Below are positions 8,234 to 16,639 of a DNA stretch of 64,000 nucleotides, piece by piece. The translations under genes were made by a program, and so were the position numbers. The notes beneath the pieces are model-generated. The model saw only the letters and a list, made by a program, of their open reading frames with translations, made no database searches and was not told where the DNA came from. Numbering within the stretch: position 1 is the first letter of the stretch; each line of letters starts with the position of its first letter. This DNA comes from a virus, in IMG/VR virus record IMGVR_UViG_3300023181_000025, positions 124,001 through 188,000 of that record. One strand, given 5' to 3'.

Positions 8234-8704
8234 ATGAAATTACTTGGAGTAAGAAACGAAAAATATCTTGTTGCCTCTATCTCGCATTATGATTGTAATG
8301 GGATTGATGATTTGATGGCGGATGGAGGTCAGCCCGGCACTGTAAATTATGCCGGATATAATCGTCTTTCAGGGGAAAGGGTTTGGTTCGAAGTCCCCCA
8401 AACTTTTGGAGAACTTTTTACAGATTATAATATCAAGAATAAAAGAAAGTATGGGGTTTGGGAAATTAAAGATGTCAAGATACTTGATAATCAGGGAGAT
8501 TGGCCAGACACTGATTCTTTCGAATATAAAGTAAAGCAAACAGTTTGGGGAACAAATGGTATTAATGGTGATCAACCTACAAAATATGTTCATCTGGTTG
8601 ATTGCGCAACCGATCATTTAAAGGCTATTTTGCAAATATGTGAAAATCGCAGAAATGATGATTATGTGGAAATTATAAAACATATTTTAAAGGGAAGAAA
8701 ATGA
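8234..8704 (+). CDS. Conserved phage protein (MADGGQPGT)
   Basis: A 156-residue protein with two phrases known from a widespread phage family: HYDC followed by DDLMADGGQPGT near residue 30, and the later NGDQPTKYVHLVDCATDHL. VWFEVPQTFGELFTDY lies between them. It is soluble and of unknown function. It is the first gene after a promoter-like site and overlaps the next gene by ATGA. Confidence 0.8.
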   Translation: MKLLGVRNEKYLVASISHYDCNGIDDLMADGGQPGTVNYAGYNRLSGERVWFEVPQTFGELFTDYNIKNKRKYGVWEIKDVKILDNQGDWPDTDSFEYKVKQTVWGTNGINGDQPTKYVHLVDCATDHLKAILQICENRRNDDYVEIIKHILKGRK

Positions 8705-8856
8705 AGCTGTCTATTCCAAAATTATCATCCGCACTATTTAACCAATCCAATTCTGTTCAAGTAAATTATGAGTATTTATTTGAACATTTTGACGAATATC
8801 CTTTTCTTAGGACCAAGAAAGGCTGGGCACCAATCGGATATGCTCTCGCTCCATGA
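8701..8856 (+). CDS. Hypothetical 51-residue protein
   Basis: A small protein starting MKLSIPKLSSALF, with an aromatic, acidic middle and ending GYALAP. It starts in an ATGA overlap. No family is recognised. The TGA stop is followed by about 50 bases of AT-rich leader to the next gene. Confidence 0.5.
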   Translation: MKLSIPKLSSALFNQSNSVQVNYEYLFEHFDEYPFLRTKKGWAPIGYALAP

Positions 8857-8906
8857 TAACATTTACTTTTACGAACCCTTTTATCAACTATTATTGAAAC
8901 ACTAAT

Positions 8907-9293
8907 ATGAATGTAAGTGATCTTAAAATAATAACAGATAGGTTGGTCGAAACAGGGCATGGAGAACTTAAGATTTCCATTCCACTTCAAGGGGTAGCAA
9001 ACGCTCATGTTTCTATAGAAACACTATTGCCGGGGTTTGATTGGTCAAGTGGTTATGCGGAAATTCATTATACCGCCCGCAATAAGTCGGGACTTTTAGC
9101 TGATTTTGATTTGTGGGATTTTGAATATGTAAAAGAAGAATATCTTAGAAAAATTTCGAACATATCAAGCATTTTGCTGGGGAAAACTCTTGAGGCTCGA
9201 TATAAAAAAGAAAAACAAGTCTTTGAAACTAAATTTGCCGCCGAAAGGTGGTTAAAATCAAAGTTACGAGAAGAAATTAAAATCAGGAAATGA
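8907..9293 (+). CDS. Hypothetical protein, copy 1 of tandem pair
   Basis: A 128-residue protein that is clearly paralogous to the next gene. Both begin MNV-x-x-LK, both have an E-E-x-L-x-KIS segment and a GxTLxARYxK block near residue 92, and both close with a W-L-x-x-KL helix. It has an alpha/beta pattern without catalytic residues I recognise. It overlaps its sister gene by ATGA, so the pair arose by tandem duplication. Confidence 0.65.
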   Translation: MNVSDLKIITDRLVETGHGELKISIPLQGVANAHVSIETLLPGFDWSSGYAEIHYTARNKSGLLADFDLWDFEYVKEEYLRKISNISSILLGKTLEARYKKEKQVFETKFAAERWLKSKLREEIKIRK

Positions 9294-9670
9294 ATGTAAA
9301 AGAACTCAAAAAAAGAGCCGACGAATTAATTTTTTTAGGTTTAGGTGATGAGCGATTAATTGTCCAAATGGATAAGCCCGGAGCTTATGTCAGAGTTAAT
9401 AGCCTTAGCGTTGGTTACGAATCATATCAAGGTAAGATAATTATAAACTTGGCGGGCAACAATAGGTTTTCTAATTTTGAATTGAAGAATTATGAATGGT
9501 TGAGAGAAGAGTTTTTAAAAAAGATTTCTAATCTTTTTGCTATTCAAATGGGAGAAACCCTTGTGGCCAGATATAGAAAACAAAAGACAGTATGTTTTAG
9601 CCGACGCGAAGCGGAACAATGGCTTTATCAAAAGCTGGATAAGGAAATGGAAAAGTCCAACAATGATTAG
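9290..9670 (+). CDS. Hypothetical protein, copy 2 of tandem pair
   Basis: A 126-residue paralogue of the preceding gene. The shared phrases are EEFLKKISN, MGETLVARYRKQK and the closing EAEQWLYQKL. Divergence is high outside these, so the duplication is not recent. Its 3' end overlaps the HAD gene by 8 bases. Function is unknown. Confidence 0.65.
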   Translation: MNVKELKKRADELIFLGLGDERLIVQMDKPGAYVRVNSLSVGYESYQGKIIINLAGNNRFSNFELKNYEWLREEFLKKISNLFAIQMGETLVARYRKQKTVCFSRREAEQWLYQKLDKEMEKSNND

Positions 9671-10223
9671 TAATATATCGAGGATCTTTTGGGACTTAGA
9701 CCAGACTTTAGTTGACAATCATGAGGTCTACCATTTCCAACCGTTTAACCCAACCGATGGTTGGGATTTTGAGCTTTACTGGCCAGAAGAAAAGGAAAAA
9801 TATTTTACATCAGTAAGACCTGCCGCGAAACGCCTCATTGAATTCAGTCGGTCGATGGTTGGAAAAGAAAACGTGTTTATTCTTACTGCGGCATGTCGCG
9901 ATGTTGCTTTGCGCGTAAATCATTTAGCTAAATTTGGTTTTAGTTTGTCCAATATTTATTCTTATGAGTCTTGGGGCCATTGGTGCAAATACTACGCACT
10001 TAATGAACCGTTTAAATTTGAAGATACCCGTAATATTCTTATTGACAATGAGGCCCCATCTGATACAAAAGCGTTTAAGAAAAGAATGTTTCTAGGGATC
10101 GACAAATTTGATACTTCTCATAGATATTTGCAGGTAAGCGAATATTTAGGAAACCCTAGTAACGTAAAAAAAGAGCGCGAATTCGAAGAAAGCGTTAAGA
10201 AATTTATTTTATCATTCATATGA
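9663..10223 (+). CDS. HAD-superfamily phosphatase
   Basis: A 186-residue HAD-type phosphohydrolase. The nucleophile motif is D11-x-D13-x-T15 (WDLDQT), motif II is ILTAA near residue 78, and a late ILIDNEAPSD near 128 fits the metal-binding acidic motif. It would hydrolyse a phosphate monoester, perhaps a nucleotide, but the substrate is unknown. The start is the ATG at 9663. An earlier in-frame start would overlap the previous gene by 134 bases. A second, different HAD protein lies in the Ter island at 17685. Confidence 0.75.
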   Translation: MISNISRIFWDLDQTLVDNHEVYHFQPFNPTDGWDFELYWPEEKEKYFTSVRPAAKRLIEFSRSMVGKENVFILTAACRDVALRVNHLAKFGFSLSNIYSYESWGHWCKYYALNEPFKFEDTRNILIDNEAPSDTKAFKKRMFLGIDKFDTSHRYLQVSEYLGNPSNVKKEREFEESVKKFILSFI

Positions 10224-10492
10224 ACATGCAACACATTTACGAACACAAAACCACTAAAGTAGACAAAATTTGTGTTCCCGCGAAAGAGTGTAGGCAAATT
10301 ACGCTCAATTACATGCTGGCATTTTTGGGGGTTTCTTTAGAGGCCTTTGAATTTAAGCTGGAAGGAGACAAGCTTTCGTGGAAAGAAGAAGTGTATAGCT
10401 CGCATAAATTTGATATAGAAAAATTCACCCACCTTACAAAAGAACAAATAGAAGTTTATAAGGCGTTTGAAACTCTTGGAAAATTCACATGA
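10220..10492 (+). CDS. Hypothetical protein
   Basis: A 90-residue unrecognised protein with mixed alpha/beta character (KECRQITLNYMLAFLGV). ATGA overlaps at both ends tie it into the operon with the HAD gene and the following membrane peptide. Confidence 0.6.
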   Translation: MNMQHIYEHKTTKVDKICVPAKECRQITLNYMLAFLGVSLEAFEFKLEGDKLSWKEEVYSSHKFDIEKFTHLTKEQIEVYKAFETLGKFT

Positions 10493-10668
10493 TTAAATTA
10501 CAAATAACACTGGGAATCATTTTGTTGGCCATTATAATGGTTTTTCTTTTTATTCCATATATATTTATTTATATGTATGATAGTTCTTGGGCGGCATCTG
10601 AATGGATTCATAATAAGACTGATTGGCTAGCTGACTGGATAGGAACTCGAATAGACCACATTACATAA
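10489..10668 (+). CDS. Single-pass membrane peptide
   Basis: A 59-residue protein whose residues 5-30 form one strong transmembrane helix (LGIILLAIIMVFLFIPYIF). A tryptophan-rich outer tail follows (SSWAASEWI). It probably sits in the inner membrane. The role is unknown. It starts by ATGA overlap. Confidence 0.6.
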   Translation: MIKLQITLGIILLAIIMVFLFIPYIFIYMYDSSWAASEWIHNKTDWLADWIGTRIDHIT

Positions 10669-10679
10669 AAAATATTTAT

Positions 10680-11063
10680 ATGAAAAAAACAAGCGATTAT
10701 AAAGAGAGGCTAATTGTCAGGCAAGAGATTGAAAATCTCGGAGATAGGGGCAATGAAATTGATGGCGAACCTTTAGAAAAAATTATCAAGTTATTTACTT
10801 TTATTAATAATCAATCCATTGCTGACGGATACACAGATATATGCCTTGATTTTAAATGGAGTGGGTATGAAGACTTTGATTTAATTGTTACAGGCATGGG
10901 GCCAGAGCCAGACGATATTTATAATCGCAGAGTTGCGGAAGAAGAATGTAGAATTAAACAGGCCGCAGCTAAAAAAAGAAAAGAAAGCGAAACGCGCGCA
11001 AAACAAGTTAAGACTGACTTAGAAGAATTGGCGCGCCTTAAAGCGATATATGAAAAGAATTAA
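10680..11063 (+). CDS. Hypothetical protein with C-terminal coiled coil
   Basis: A 127-residue protein. The N-terminal 80 residues are alpha/beta (SIADGYTDICLDFKWSGYED). The last 45 are a long charged helix (EEECRIKQAAAKKRKES) typical of a coiled coil. No family is recognised. The start follows ATATTTATATG. Confidence 0.6.
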   Translation: MKKTSDYKERLIVRQEIENLGDRGNEIDGEPLEKIIKLFTFINNQSIADGYTDICLDFKWSGYEDFDLIVTGMGPEPDDIYNRRVAEEECRIKQAAAKKRKESETRAKQVKTDLEELARLKAIYEKN

Positions 11064-11065
11064 TT

Positions 11066-11443
11066 ATGAACACCGCTCAAACAGTTTTATATTTCGTTGA
11101 AAACAAAGACTTTTGCCCGAAATGCAACAAAGCATGGGATGAACATGAATTTGCAGTTCCGTCACCGCATTGCCCAATTAGCCTTGAGGATAAATTTAAA
11201 ATAAATGGAGCATATGCTTTCATCAAAGGCGACTTGGAAGGTATACCATTCCCAAACCCAAGACAAGAGTGCAGACACAAATTTGTAGACAATGGAGTTT
11301 CTGGTGCGGCCATTTGTTCAATATGCGGGCATCGTCCGGGATATTGGTTTTGCCCCAGTTCACCCTTTTCAGATAAACAATGTAGTTATTCTGAAAGTTA
11401 TGATGAATGCGATTATTGCCACGAACCAGAGGAAAGAAAATGA
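11066..11443 (+). CDS. Cys-rich zinc-ribbon-like protein
   Basis: A 125-residue protein with about a dozen cysteines in CxxC-type pairs (CPKC near 17, CSIC near 85, CDYC near 117). It is therefore probably a zinc-binding protein with two or three ribbons. Other zinc-ribbon proteins in this window differ in spacing. A partner or nucleic-acid target is not visible. It overlaps the next gene by ATGA. Confidence 0.6.
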   Translation: MNTAQTVLYFVENKDFCPKCNKAWDEHEFAVPSPHCPISLEDKFKINGAYAFIKGDLEGIPFPNPRQECRHKFVDNGVSGAAICSICGHRPGYWFCPSSPFSDKQCSYSESYDECDYCHEPEERK

Positions 11444-11649
11444 ACAAAACAACATTTAATAAAATTAAGTCCATTTGTGCGCAACTTGAAAAGTCAAAAA
11501 AGAAGTTGGCGCTGGAAAGAGATAAAATTAGGGATTTTGTATATGATCTTCAGGCGGTTCTGGACACCGTAGAGGAGGGGCATGATTCAATTGATTTTGC
11601 TTTGAGGGAACTTAACTCAGCCGTGGATACACTTAGCGAGCAATTTTAA
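11440..11649 (+). CDS. Small coiled-coil protein
   Basis: A 69-residue protein, almost entirely helical with heptad-like spacing (KIKSICAQLEKSKKKLAL, then VLDTVEEGHDSIDFALREL). The start is the ATG in the ATGA overlap with the previous stop. A longer frame upstream is a shadow. It may be a small oligomer. Function is unknown. Confidence 0.6.
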   Translation: MNKTTFNKIKSICAQLEKSKKKLALERDKIRDFVYDLQAVLDTVEEGHDSIDFALRELNSAVDTLSEQF

Positions 11650-11651
11650 AT

Positions 11652-11897
11652 ATGAATTGGAAACCCATTGAATCGGCTCCGAAGGGTCAGAGAGTTTTAA
11701 TTAGAACTCAATATCAGTCTTATAGTTTTTCTGCGGGGAAATATATTGACAGAGGGGAGATAATTGTTGATGCTTGGTATCATCCACTAGATAATAAATG
11801 GGACGACTGGATTGGCGGCAATAAAAGAGATTGCACTACGGCCTCCTACAAACCGACTGAGTGGACGGAACACCCATTTTTAGAAAGTAATTATTAG
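11652..11897 (+). CDS. DUF551-like phage protein
   Basis: An 81-residue protein starting WKPIESAPKGQRVLI, the hallmark opening of DUF551 phage proteins, with the usual tryptophan-rich middle and a closing PTEWTEHPF. The role is unknown; such genes are common in phage accessory regions. Confidence 0.75.
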   Translation: MNWKPIESAPKGQRVLIRTQYQSYSFSAGKYIDRGEIIVDAWYHPLDNKWDDWIGGNKRDCTTASYKPTEWTEHPFLESNY

Positions 11898-11898
11898 T

Positions 11899-12321
11899 AT
11901 GAATAGAAAATTTAAATTTAGAGTATGGGACAAAAAAAGCAAAACGATGATGTCTTGGAACTGCATCCTTCAGTCGGCTTTTAACAATAAGGACTTCAGT
12001 TTAGTCTATGAAATATTTGCCCAACACAATGAAAATCTTGTAATTCAACAATATATAGGGGTCGAAGACTCGAAAGGGGTCGAAATTTATGATGGAGACA
12101 TGATTTTGGTCGAAGGCTCAAGACATATCGTAAGGTTCGAAGAATGTAAATTTGGCTATTTCACAATCCTTGGTTTTAAAGGGCTACCTGATCCAAGATG
12201 GATGAAAATGGAAGTTTTTGGAAATATTTTTCAGCACGCAGAGCTAGATAAAGTATGGGAACTCTCTAAGTTTGAAAAAAGAATGAAAAACTCTGTTGAC
12301 GTTTGGACACGCATGGTATAA
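11899..12321 (+). CDS. YopX-family protein (copy 1)
   Basis: A 140-residue YopX-like protein: KFRVWDKKSKTM start, QYIGVEDSKGVEIYDGDMI in the middle and EVFGNIFQHAEL near the end. These are the three landmarks of the family. YopX proteins are frequent in phages and prophages but have no firm function. A second copy lies at 18339 in the Ter island. The last 26 bases hold a promoter for the next gene. Confidence 0.85.
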   Translation: MNRKFKFRVWDKKSKTMMSWNCILQSAFNNKDFSLVYEIFAQHNENLVIQQYIGVEDSKGVEIYDGDMILVEGSRHIVRFEECKFGYFTILGFKGLPDPRWMKMEVFGNIFQHAELDKVWELSKFEKRMKNSVDVWTRMV

Positions 12322-12322
12322 T
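12296..12322 (+). promoter_or_regulatory. Strong sigma70 promoter with extended -10
   Basis: TTGACG at 12296-12301, 15 nt spacer, consensus TATAAT at 12317-12322 preceded by TGG (extended -10), 8 bases before the ATG at 12331. This is the best -10 match in the window. It overlaps the stop of the YopX gene. Confidence 0.7.
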
Positions 12323-12330
12323 TTTTATTC

Positions 12331-12807
12331 ATGACACTAACATTCAATAAAAACAGTTGGCACCGCAAACTATATTCTTTTACTTACGGAAAGGACGCTC
12401 CAAAGGATTTTTGTTCTTATTCTAGGCGTATAGGTTTAGCGGTGATTCTTCTTCCGCTCACTTGGTTTGGCGTTTTTAATAAAAGTTCCTATCTTGGAGA
12501 GAAAATTTTTGGCACTATTACTTTTTATGCCTGCGTTTTTATTTTAAGCGGAATGGGGATTACTTCTCTAATGGAGAGTCGATTTTCTCAAGTAAATTGG
12601 CTTTATTATTTTAGTCCTGTAATTGGAGGGCTCTTTCTTATAGCTTATATATTGGTAATTATTTTAGTTTTATTTTTAATTGCTGGAATTGGATGGGTTA
12701 TTTCTAAATTTAAAAATATCAAAAAAATCTTTGAATCCAAAATTGTTTCTACTTTTATTAAGACGAAAAAAGAAAAATATTGCCCGCTTATTGAGTGGGA
12801 AGAATAA
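12331..12807 (+). CDS. Membrane protein before the Ter genes
   Basis: A 158-residue integral membrane protein with about three to four helices (residues near 33-51, 60-80 and a long stretch 90-125). A basic cytoplasmic tail ends KKEKYCPLIEWEE. I do not recognise a function. It is read from the best promoter in the window and directly precedes terC, so it may be the first product of this region. Confidence 0.7.
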   Translation: MTLTFNKNSWHRKLYSFTYGKDAPKDFCSYSRRIGLAVILLPLTWFGVFNKSSYLGEKIFGTITFYACVFILSGMGITSLMESRFSQVNWLYYFSPVIGGLFLIAYILVIILVLFLIAGIGWVISKFKNIKKIFESKIVSTFIKTKKEKYCPLIEWEE

Positions 12808-12816
12808 AAATTGTGA

Positions 12817-12844
12817 TTGACTTTGGAGAAAATTTTGGTAAGTT
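12817..12844 (+). promoter_or_regulatory. Sigma70-like promoter of terC operon
   Basis: TTGACT at 12817-12822, 16 nt spacer, TAAGTT at 12839-12844, about 37 bases before the terC ATG. This is an intergenic position with no other use visible. Confidence 0.55.
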
Positions 12845-12881
12845 CGTTTCGCAACAGAAAATAACAACCAGTAAATAAAAA

Positions 12882-13844
12882 ATGAATATTATCCAACAAA
12901 TTATGTCGCCTTTTGCGGGAATCAACTTGACAGAAATTCTCGTATTTCTAATTCCGTTTATCTTGGCGGTAATTATTGATATTCGAAGTCATAAACCCGG
13001 AGAAACCATCACAATGAAAAATGCCGCGCTTTGGAGCTTAGTTTGGTTTGGCTGCGCAACATTGTTTGGAGGATACATCTACTTAGAGCGGGGAGCCGAG
13101 TCAGCAAGCCTTTTCGCCACGGGTTATGTTTTAGAAAAAGCTTTGGCGGTGGATAACCTTTTTGCCTTCTATATTATTTTCAAATCTTTTGGGTTGACGC
13201 AAGACTCTACCCAGCATTACCAACATAAAATTCTTTATTGGGGTATTTTGGGTGCCATCTTTTTCCGTGTGATTTTCTTGGGGGCCGGAGCACTAATTGT
13301 TAATTTTAGTCCATACGTTCTAATTGCATTTTCGCTCGTTATTCTTTGGACGGTTTGGAAAATGTGGAAGAGTGGCGACGGGGACGAAGAAGTTGATTAT
13401 ACGAACCATTTTTCCGTAAAACTTGTTAAAAAGTTTTCCAAAGTAAATCCAAGCATTCTTTCAGGAAAATTTTTCTCTAACGGAGTTACGCCGTTGTTTC
13501 TTTGCCTAGTGTGTGTGGAGGCGTGCGATGTTATTTTTGCATTTGATTCTATGCCGGTAATTATTGCGGTTGTAAAAGATCCATTCTTGATGATTACTTC
13601 GAGCCTATGGGCGGCGGCAGGCCTTCGGTCTCTGTATTTTCTTCTGATCGCTGCGCAAGGAAAGTTCTGGGCGCTCGATAAGGCAATTATGCTTCTACTG
13701 GTGTTTGTAGCGGGCAAATTGATCGGAAACGGTTTGGGGTATCATCTACCGAACGCTATTAGCTTGACAATTGTTTCGATGATCTTAACTTTTGGCGTAG
13801 TATATTCACTAATTGTAAAGAATCCAGAACCTGAAGAAGCTTAA
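12882..13844 (+). CDS. terC: TerC-family membrane protein
   Basis: A 320-residue TerC protein with about nine hydrophobic segments across its length. The conserved acidic membrane motifs are present: EKALAVDNLF at residues 85-94 and EACDVIFAFDS at 213-223, with the FFSNGVTPLF stretch between. TerC proteins sit in the inner membrane and bind or move metal ions, linked to tellurite resistance, manganese export and phage resistance. The length matches bacterial homologues and no key residue is missing. It heads a run with TelA- and TerD-like genes, so it probably anchors that system in the infected cell. Confidence 0.93.
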   Translation: MNIIQQIMSPFAGINLTEILVFLIPFILAVIIDIRSHKPGETITMKNAALWSLVWFGCATLFGGYIYLERGAESASLFATGYVLEKALAVDNLFAFYIIFKSFGLTQDSTQHYQHKILYWGILGAIFFRVIFLGAGALIVNFSPYVLIAFSLVILWTVWKMWKSGDGDEEVDYTNHFSVKLVKKFSKVNPSILSGKFFSNGVTPLFLCLVCVEACDVIFAFDSMPVIIAVVKDPFLMITSSLWAAAGLRSLYFLLIAAQGKFWALDKAIMLLLVFVAGKLIGNGLGYHLPNAISLTIVSMILTFGVVYSLIVKNPEPEEA

Positions 13845-13856
13845 TATAAAATAAAT

Positions 13857-15050
13857 ATGAATAATACAAAAACAATTACCCCGGTTTCCCTATTTGGAAA
13901 CCAATCTAAACCAATTCGAGGATCAGAGGTTCAATCGGTTGTTATTGATGAGGTTTTTCAAACACCGAAGAATACGCAACTAGAGGTTCTTTCAGAGGTT
14001 CCGGCAAAACTAGTTCAAGAAAATCAACTAGTTCAAATTGATGAACAAAAAATTGTTTTGTTCGGATCTGAAAGGCAACGAGAAATTGGAAAATCGCTTG
14101 ATAGTCTTTTAGTCGAAATTACCAAAGGAAATTCTCCGATTTTGTTTGAGCTTTTTTCTCAACTTAAGAAAGGGGTTGACGAAACAGATGTGGGTCAATT
14201 GGAGGAAGATATTCGAAAGTCGCAAGGAAAGTCATGGTATCACCCCATTCTCGACTCTATTGGTCTGAGTAGTGCGGCCAAACGGATTCAAAAAGCAAAC
14301 GAAAGGATTGGAGGACTTTTGACTAGTAAATCAAAAAGCCTTCTTGACCTAACTAAAACAATGGAGACCAATCTTCAGGTTGAAGTTCAAAAACTTATTG
14401 CAGACAGTAAAAGGCTTGATTCCTTGGCTATTGAATATCGAAGAAATATTCAAGAGTTCGGTAATTATGTTGCCGCTGGAAAACAAATCCTTTTGCAGGC
14501 TCAATCCGTATTAGCGGAAAAAGAGAAGAAAGCGGCGCAAACCAATAGCCCTCTTGATATTGAAGAGGTCAAAAATTTTCGTCAAAAGGTTGATCTATTC
14601 GAATCCCGCCTTGTTGTCTTGGAAACGGTTTATGCCAAAGCACCCGTTGAACTTGAAGCAATTAGAATCAGTCAAGGGGCGGCACTCTCCACTCTTGGAG
14701 AGACAGCGAATAGCGCCCTAGAAGAGTTTAATAGCATTAAGTCTATTCTTATTAGGCTTCAACTTTCTCAGTCTATCCATTCCACTCAGGCCATTAACCA
14801 AGAACGCAAAAATCTTCTTTCAAAGCTTGAAAATCACGGAAGTAATATGCTTGGACAAGTTGCTGAAAAGGCTGCAAAAGATCAAGGGCAAAACAGGATT
14901 GATGATGCCAAGAAACTTCTTGACTTCGCAAACCGCTTGAATACTATCAACGATAAGGTTGAAGCTGAAAAGAAGCTTAATGTTTCTCGGTATGCCGAAG
15001 CAAGACAATCACTACAAGAAACAAAGAAACTAACAGAAAAAATTAAATAA
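13857..15050 (+). CDS. TelA-family toxic-anion resistance protein
   Basis: A 397-residue protein matching TelA in length and build. A disordered 60-residue N-terminus (PVSLFGNQSKPI) is followed by long helical, heptad-rich segments from about residue 80 to the end (RIGGLLTSKSKSLLDL, then ISQGAALSTLGETANSAL). TelA proteins are cytoplasmic partners of TerC and TerD. The ISQGAALSTLGE region corresponds to the most conserved part of the family. A second, shorter relative follows TerD at 15737. The gene is 12 bases after terC, so it is the same operon. Confidence 0.8.
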   Translation: MNNTKTITPVSLFGNQSKPIRGSEVQSVVIDEVFQTPKNTQLEVLSEVPAKLVQENQLVQIDEQKIVLFGSERQREIGKSLDSLLVEITKGNSPILFELFSQLKKGVDETDVGQLEEDIRKSQGKSWYHPILDSIGLSSAAKRIQKANERIGGLLTSKSKSLLDLTKTMETNLQVEVQKLIADSKRLDSLAIEYRRNIQEFGNYVAAGKQILLQAQSVLAEKEKKAAQTNSPLDIEEVKNFRQKVDLFESRLVVLETVYAKAPVELEAIRISQGAALSTLGETANSALEEFNSIKSILIRLQLSQSIHSTQAINQERKNLLSKLENHGSNMLGQVAEKAAKDQGQNRIDDAKKLLDFANRLNTINDKVEAEKKLNVSRYAEARQSLQETKKLTEKIK

Positions 15051-15057
15051 AAATAAT

Positions 15058-15666
15058 ATGGCCACATTTAATCTAGAAAAGGGAAGTAAGTTTAGCATCG
15101 ACAAGGGAATCGCCCGCGTTCTTGTTGGGCTTGGCTGGGATGAAGCAAAAGTTGCTCCACCCATTGATGTTGACGCGCACGCATTTGGATGTGTTCATAC
15201 GGCTCAGGGAACACCTGTTTTTTACAATGACGCTTCTCACGTAGTATCGTATGCGAATAAGGCAAATCTTGAAAAGGGGGCGGCAAAGTCTTTTGGGACC
15301 AAAGACGGAAGTATTACTCATACAGGTGATAACCTTACCGGAGCTGGGGAGGGTGATGATGAGAGCATTGCAATTAATCTTGAACTTCTTCCAGACGAGA
15401 TTGTTGAAGTTTGTATTTTTCTCACGATTCATGACGCCATTAAGCGTAAGCAAAACTTTGGACAAATTTCAAAAGCTTATGTTCACCTTGTCGATCAGGA
15501 TTCGAACGCCGAACTTTGCCGATACGACCTAAAGAACGAATTTGCTTCCGCAATCACCATTCAAGTAGGTAGCCTTGTTAAGGAAAACGGCAGTTGGAAC
15601 TTTAAAGCCGTTGGAGCGGGAACAGACACACAAGGACTAATGGAAGTTCTTGAGCAACTTAGTTAA
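15058..15666 (+). CDS. terD: TerD-family protein
   Basis: A 202-residue TerD-domain protein with all landmarks: an N-terminal LEKGSKF, GLGWDE near residue 26, the calcium-site acidic cluster DVDAHAF near 37-43, then a DNLTGAGEGDDESI loop and an AYVHLVDQ strand. TerD proteins bind calcium and are cytosolic effectors of the Ter stress system. The length is that of a single-domain TerD. It ends the first part of the operon and is followed by an overlapping terminator and promoter. Confidence 0.93.
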   Translation: MATFNLEKGSKFSIDKGIARVLVGLGWDEAKVAPPIDVDAHAFGCVHTAQGTPVFYNDASHVVSYANKANLEKGAAKSFGTKDGSITHTGDNLTGAGEGDDESIAINLELLPDEIVEVCIFLTIHDAIKRKQNFGQISKAYVHLVDQDSNAELCRYDLKNEFASAITIQVGSLVKENGSWNFKAVGAGTDTQGLMEVLEQLS

Positions 15667-15674
15667 GCAATGAC

Positions 15675-15702
15675 TTGACAAATATAGGGTCGCGTTTATT
15701 AT
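15675..15702 (+). promoter_or_regulatory. Promoter overlapping the terD terminator
   Basis: TTGACA at 15675-15680, 16 nt spacer, TATTAT at 15697-15702. The spacer holds the left arm of the terminator hairpin and the -10 lies in its loop. It would transcribe the second TelA-like gene. Confidence 0.6.
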
Positions 15703-15721
15703 GGGCGCGACCCTAATTTTT
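15685..15721 (+). terminator. Rho-independent terminator after terD
   Basis: A perfect 10-bp inverted repeat, TAGGGTCGCG at 15685-15694 and CGCGACCCTA at 15706-15715, with an 11-nt loop, followed by a run of T residues from 15718. It would stop transcription of the terC-telA-terD operon. Confidence 0.8.
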
Positions 15722-15736
15722 TAATATTTGGATAAA

Positions 15737-16639
15737 ATGAGCACAACAAAAAGCATTTTTGATAATTTTCCAAAGAAAACGGAGGAAAAGAAAGCTGTGT
15801 CTATTTTTGCAAATCCAATATTTAAAGCAGAATCTAAACCATATACCGGCCCAAAACCACTTTTCGAAAATTCAAAAGTTCGAAATAGGATTATGGTATC
15901 AGTAGAAGATTTGAAAAAGTTTTCTACCGACCTTGAAAGTATTGAAATCGCTCAAAAACAAATATTAATGACAAACGCAGACGAAATCTGTCTGGAATAT
16001 GTTCTTAATTGGGGGTCAGAAATTCAAAAGCTTTATACGCAATCTTTAGAAAATTTTTCGTCAATCGCGACGAGACAAGAGATTTCTGAAATCAAAAATT
16101 TGATTTGCGGAATAGTGGGAGTATTAAATAAAATTGTTGAGCCAACAAACGCCATCATAAAAAGTTTAATTAAGTATCTTTCTCAAGAATATAATACCCC
16201 GGCGCAATATCAGCAAGAAATAAAAGAATTCTGTAATAAGTTTGATGCGCTTTTGCCTAGTTTGGTGGAAATTAGGAAGGAAACGGCATTTTTAACAAAG
16301 CAAACAAATGATTTGCTTAAAGGGCTGGAACCTTATATTATTACATGTAGTTTTTTTTCGGAGTATTCAAAAGATAATTTTCCCCAACAGCTTTACATTT
16401 CTCGTCTTTCTAGTCTGCTGTCAACAAGAATAGGTTTGATACAAAATATTGCTATCCAAAATACATTTTTGATGAATTTGGTTGACTTGACTGAAAATGT
16501 GAATAACGTAATTGCAAATGATGTCCCAGCTTGGCTCACTTGCTATTTTAGTAATTTAAATAACAAGGATTCTCCCGAGACATTCGATATAAGAAAAAAA
16601 CAACAAACAATTCTAGAAAAACTAAAAAAATATGGCTAA
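15737..16639 (+). CDS. Second TelA-like helical protein
   Basis: A 300-residue protein, mostly long helices. Its N-terminus (SIFANPIFKAESKPY) resembles the start of the TelA protein upstream (SLFGNQSKP), and its general build is similar. It lacks the ISQGAALSTLGE block, so it is a divergent or shortened TelA relative or another coiled-coil partner of the Ter complex. The start is the ATG at 15737; a TTG nine bases upstream is less likely. It overlaps the next gene by 8 bases. Confidence 0.65.
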   Translation: MSTTKSIFDNFPKKTEEKKAVSIFANPIFKAESKPYTGPKPLFENSKVRNRIMVSVEDLKKFSTDLESIEIAQKQILMTNADEICLEYVLNWGSEIQKLYTQSLENFSSIATRQEISEIKNLICGIVGVLNKIVEPTNAIIKSLIKYLSQEYNTPAQYQQEIKEFCNKFDALLPSLVEIRKETAFLTKQTNDLLKGLEPYIITCSFFSEYSKDNFPQQLYISRLSSLLSTRIGLIQNIAIQNTFLMNLVDLTENVNNVIANDVPAWLTCYFSNLNNKDSPETFDIRKKQQTILEKLKKYG

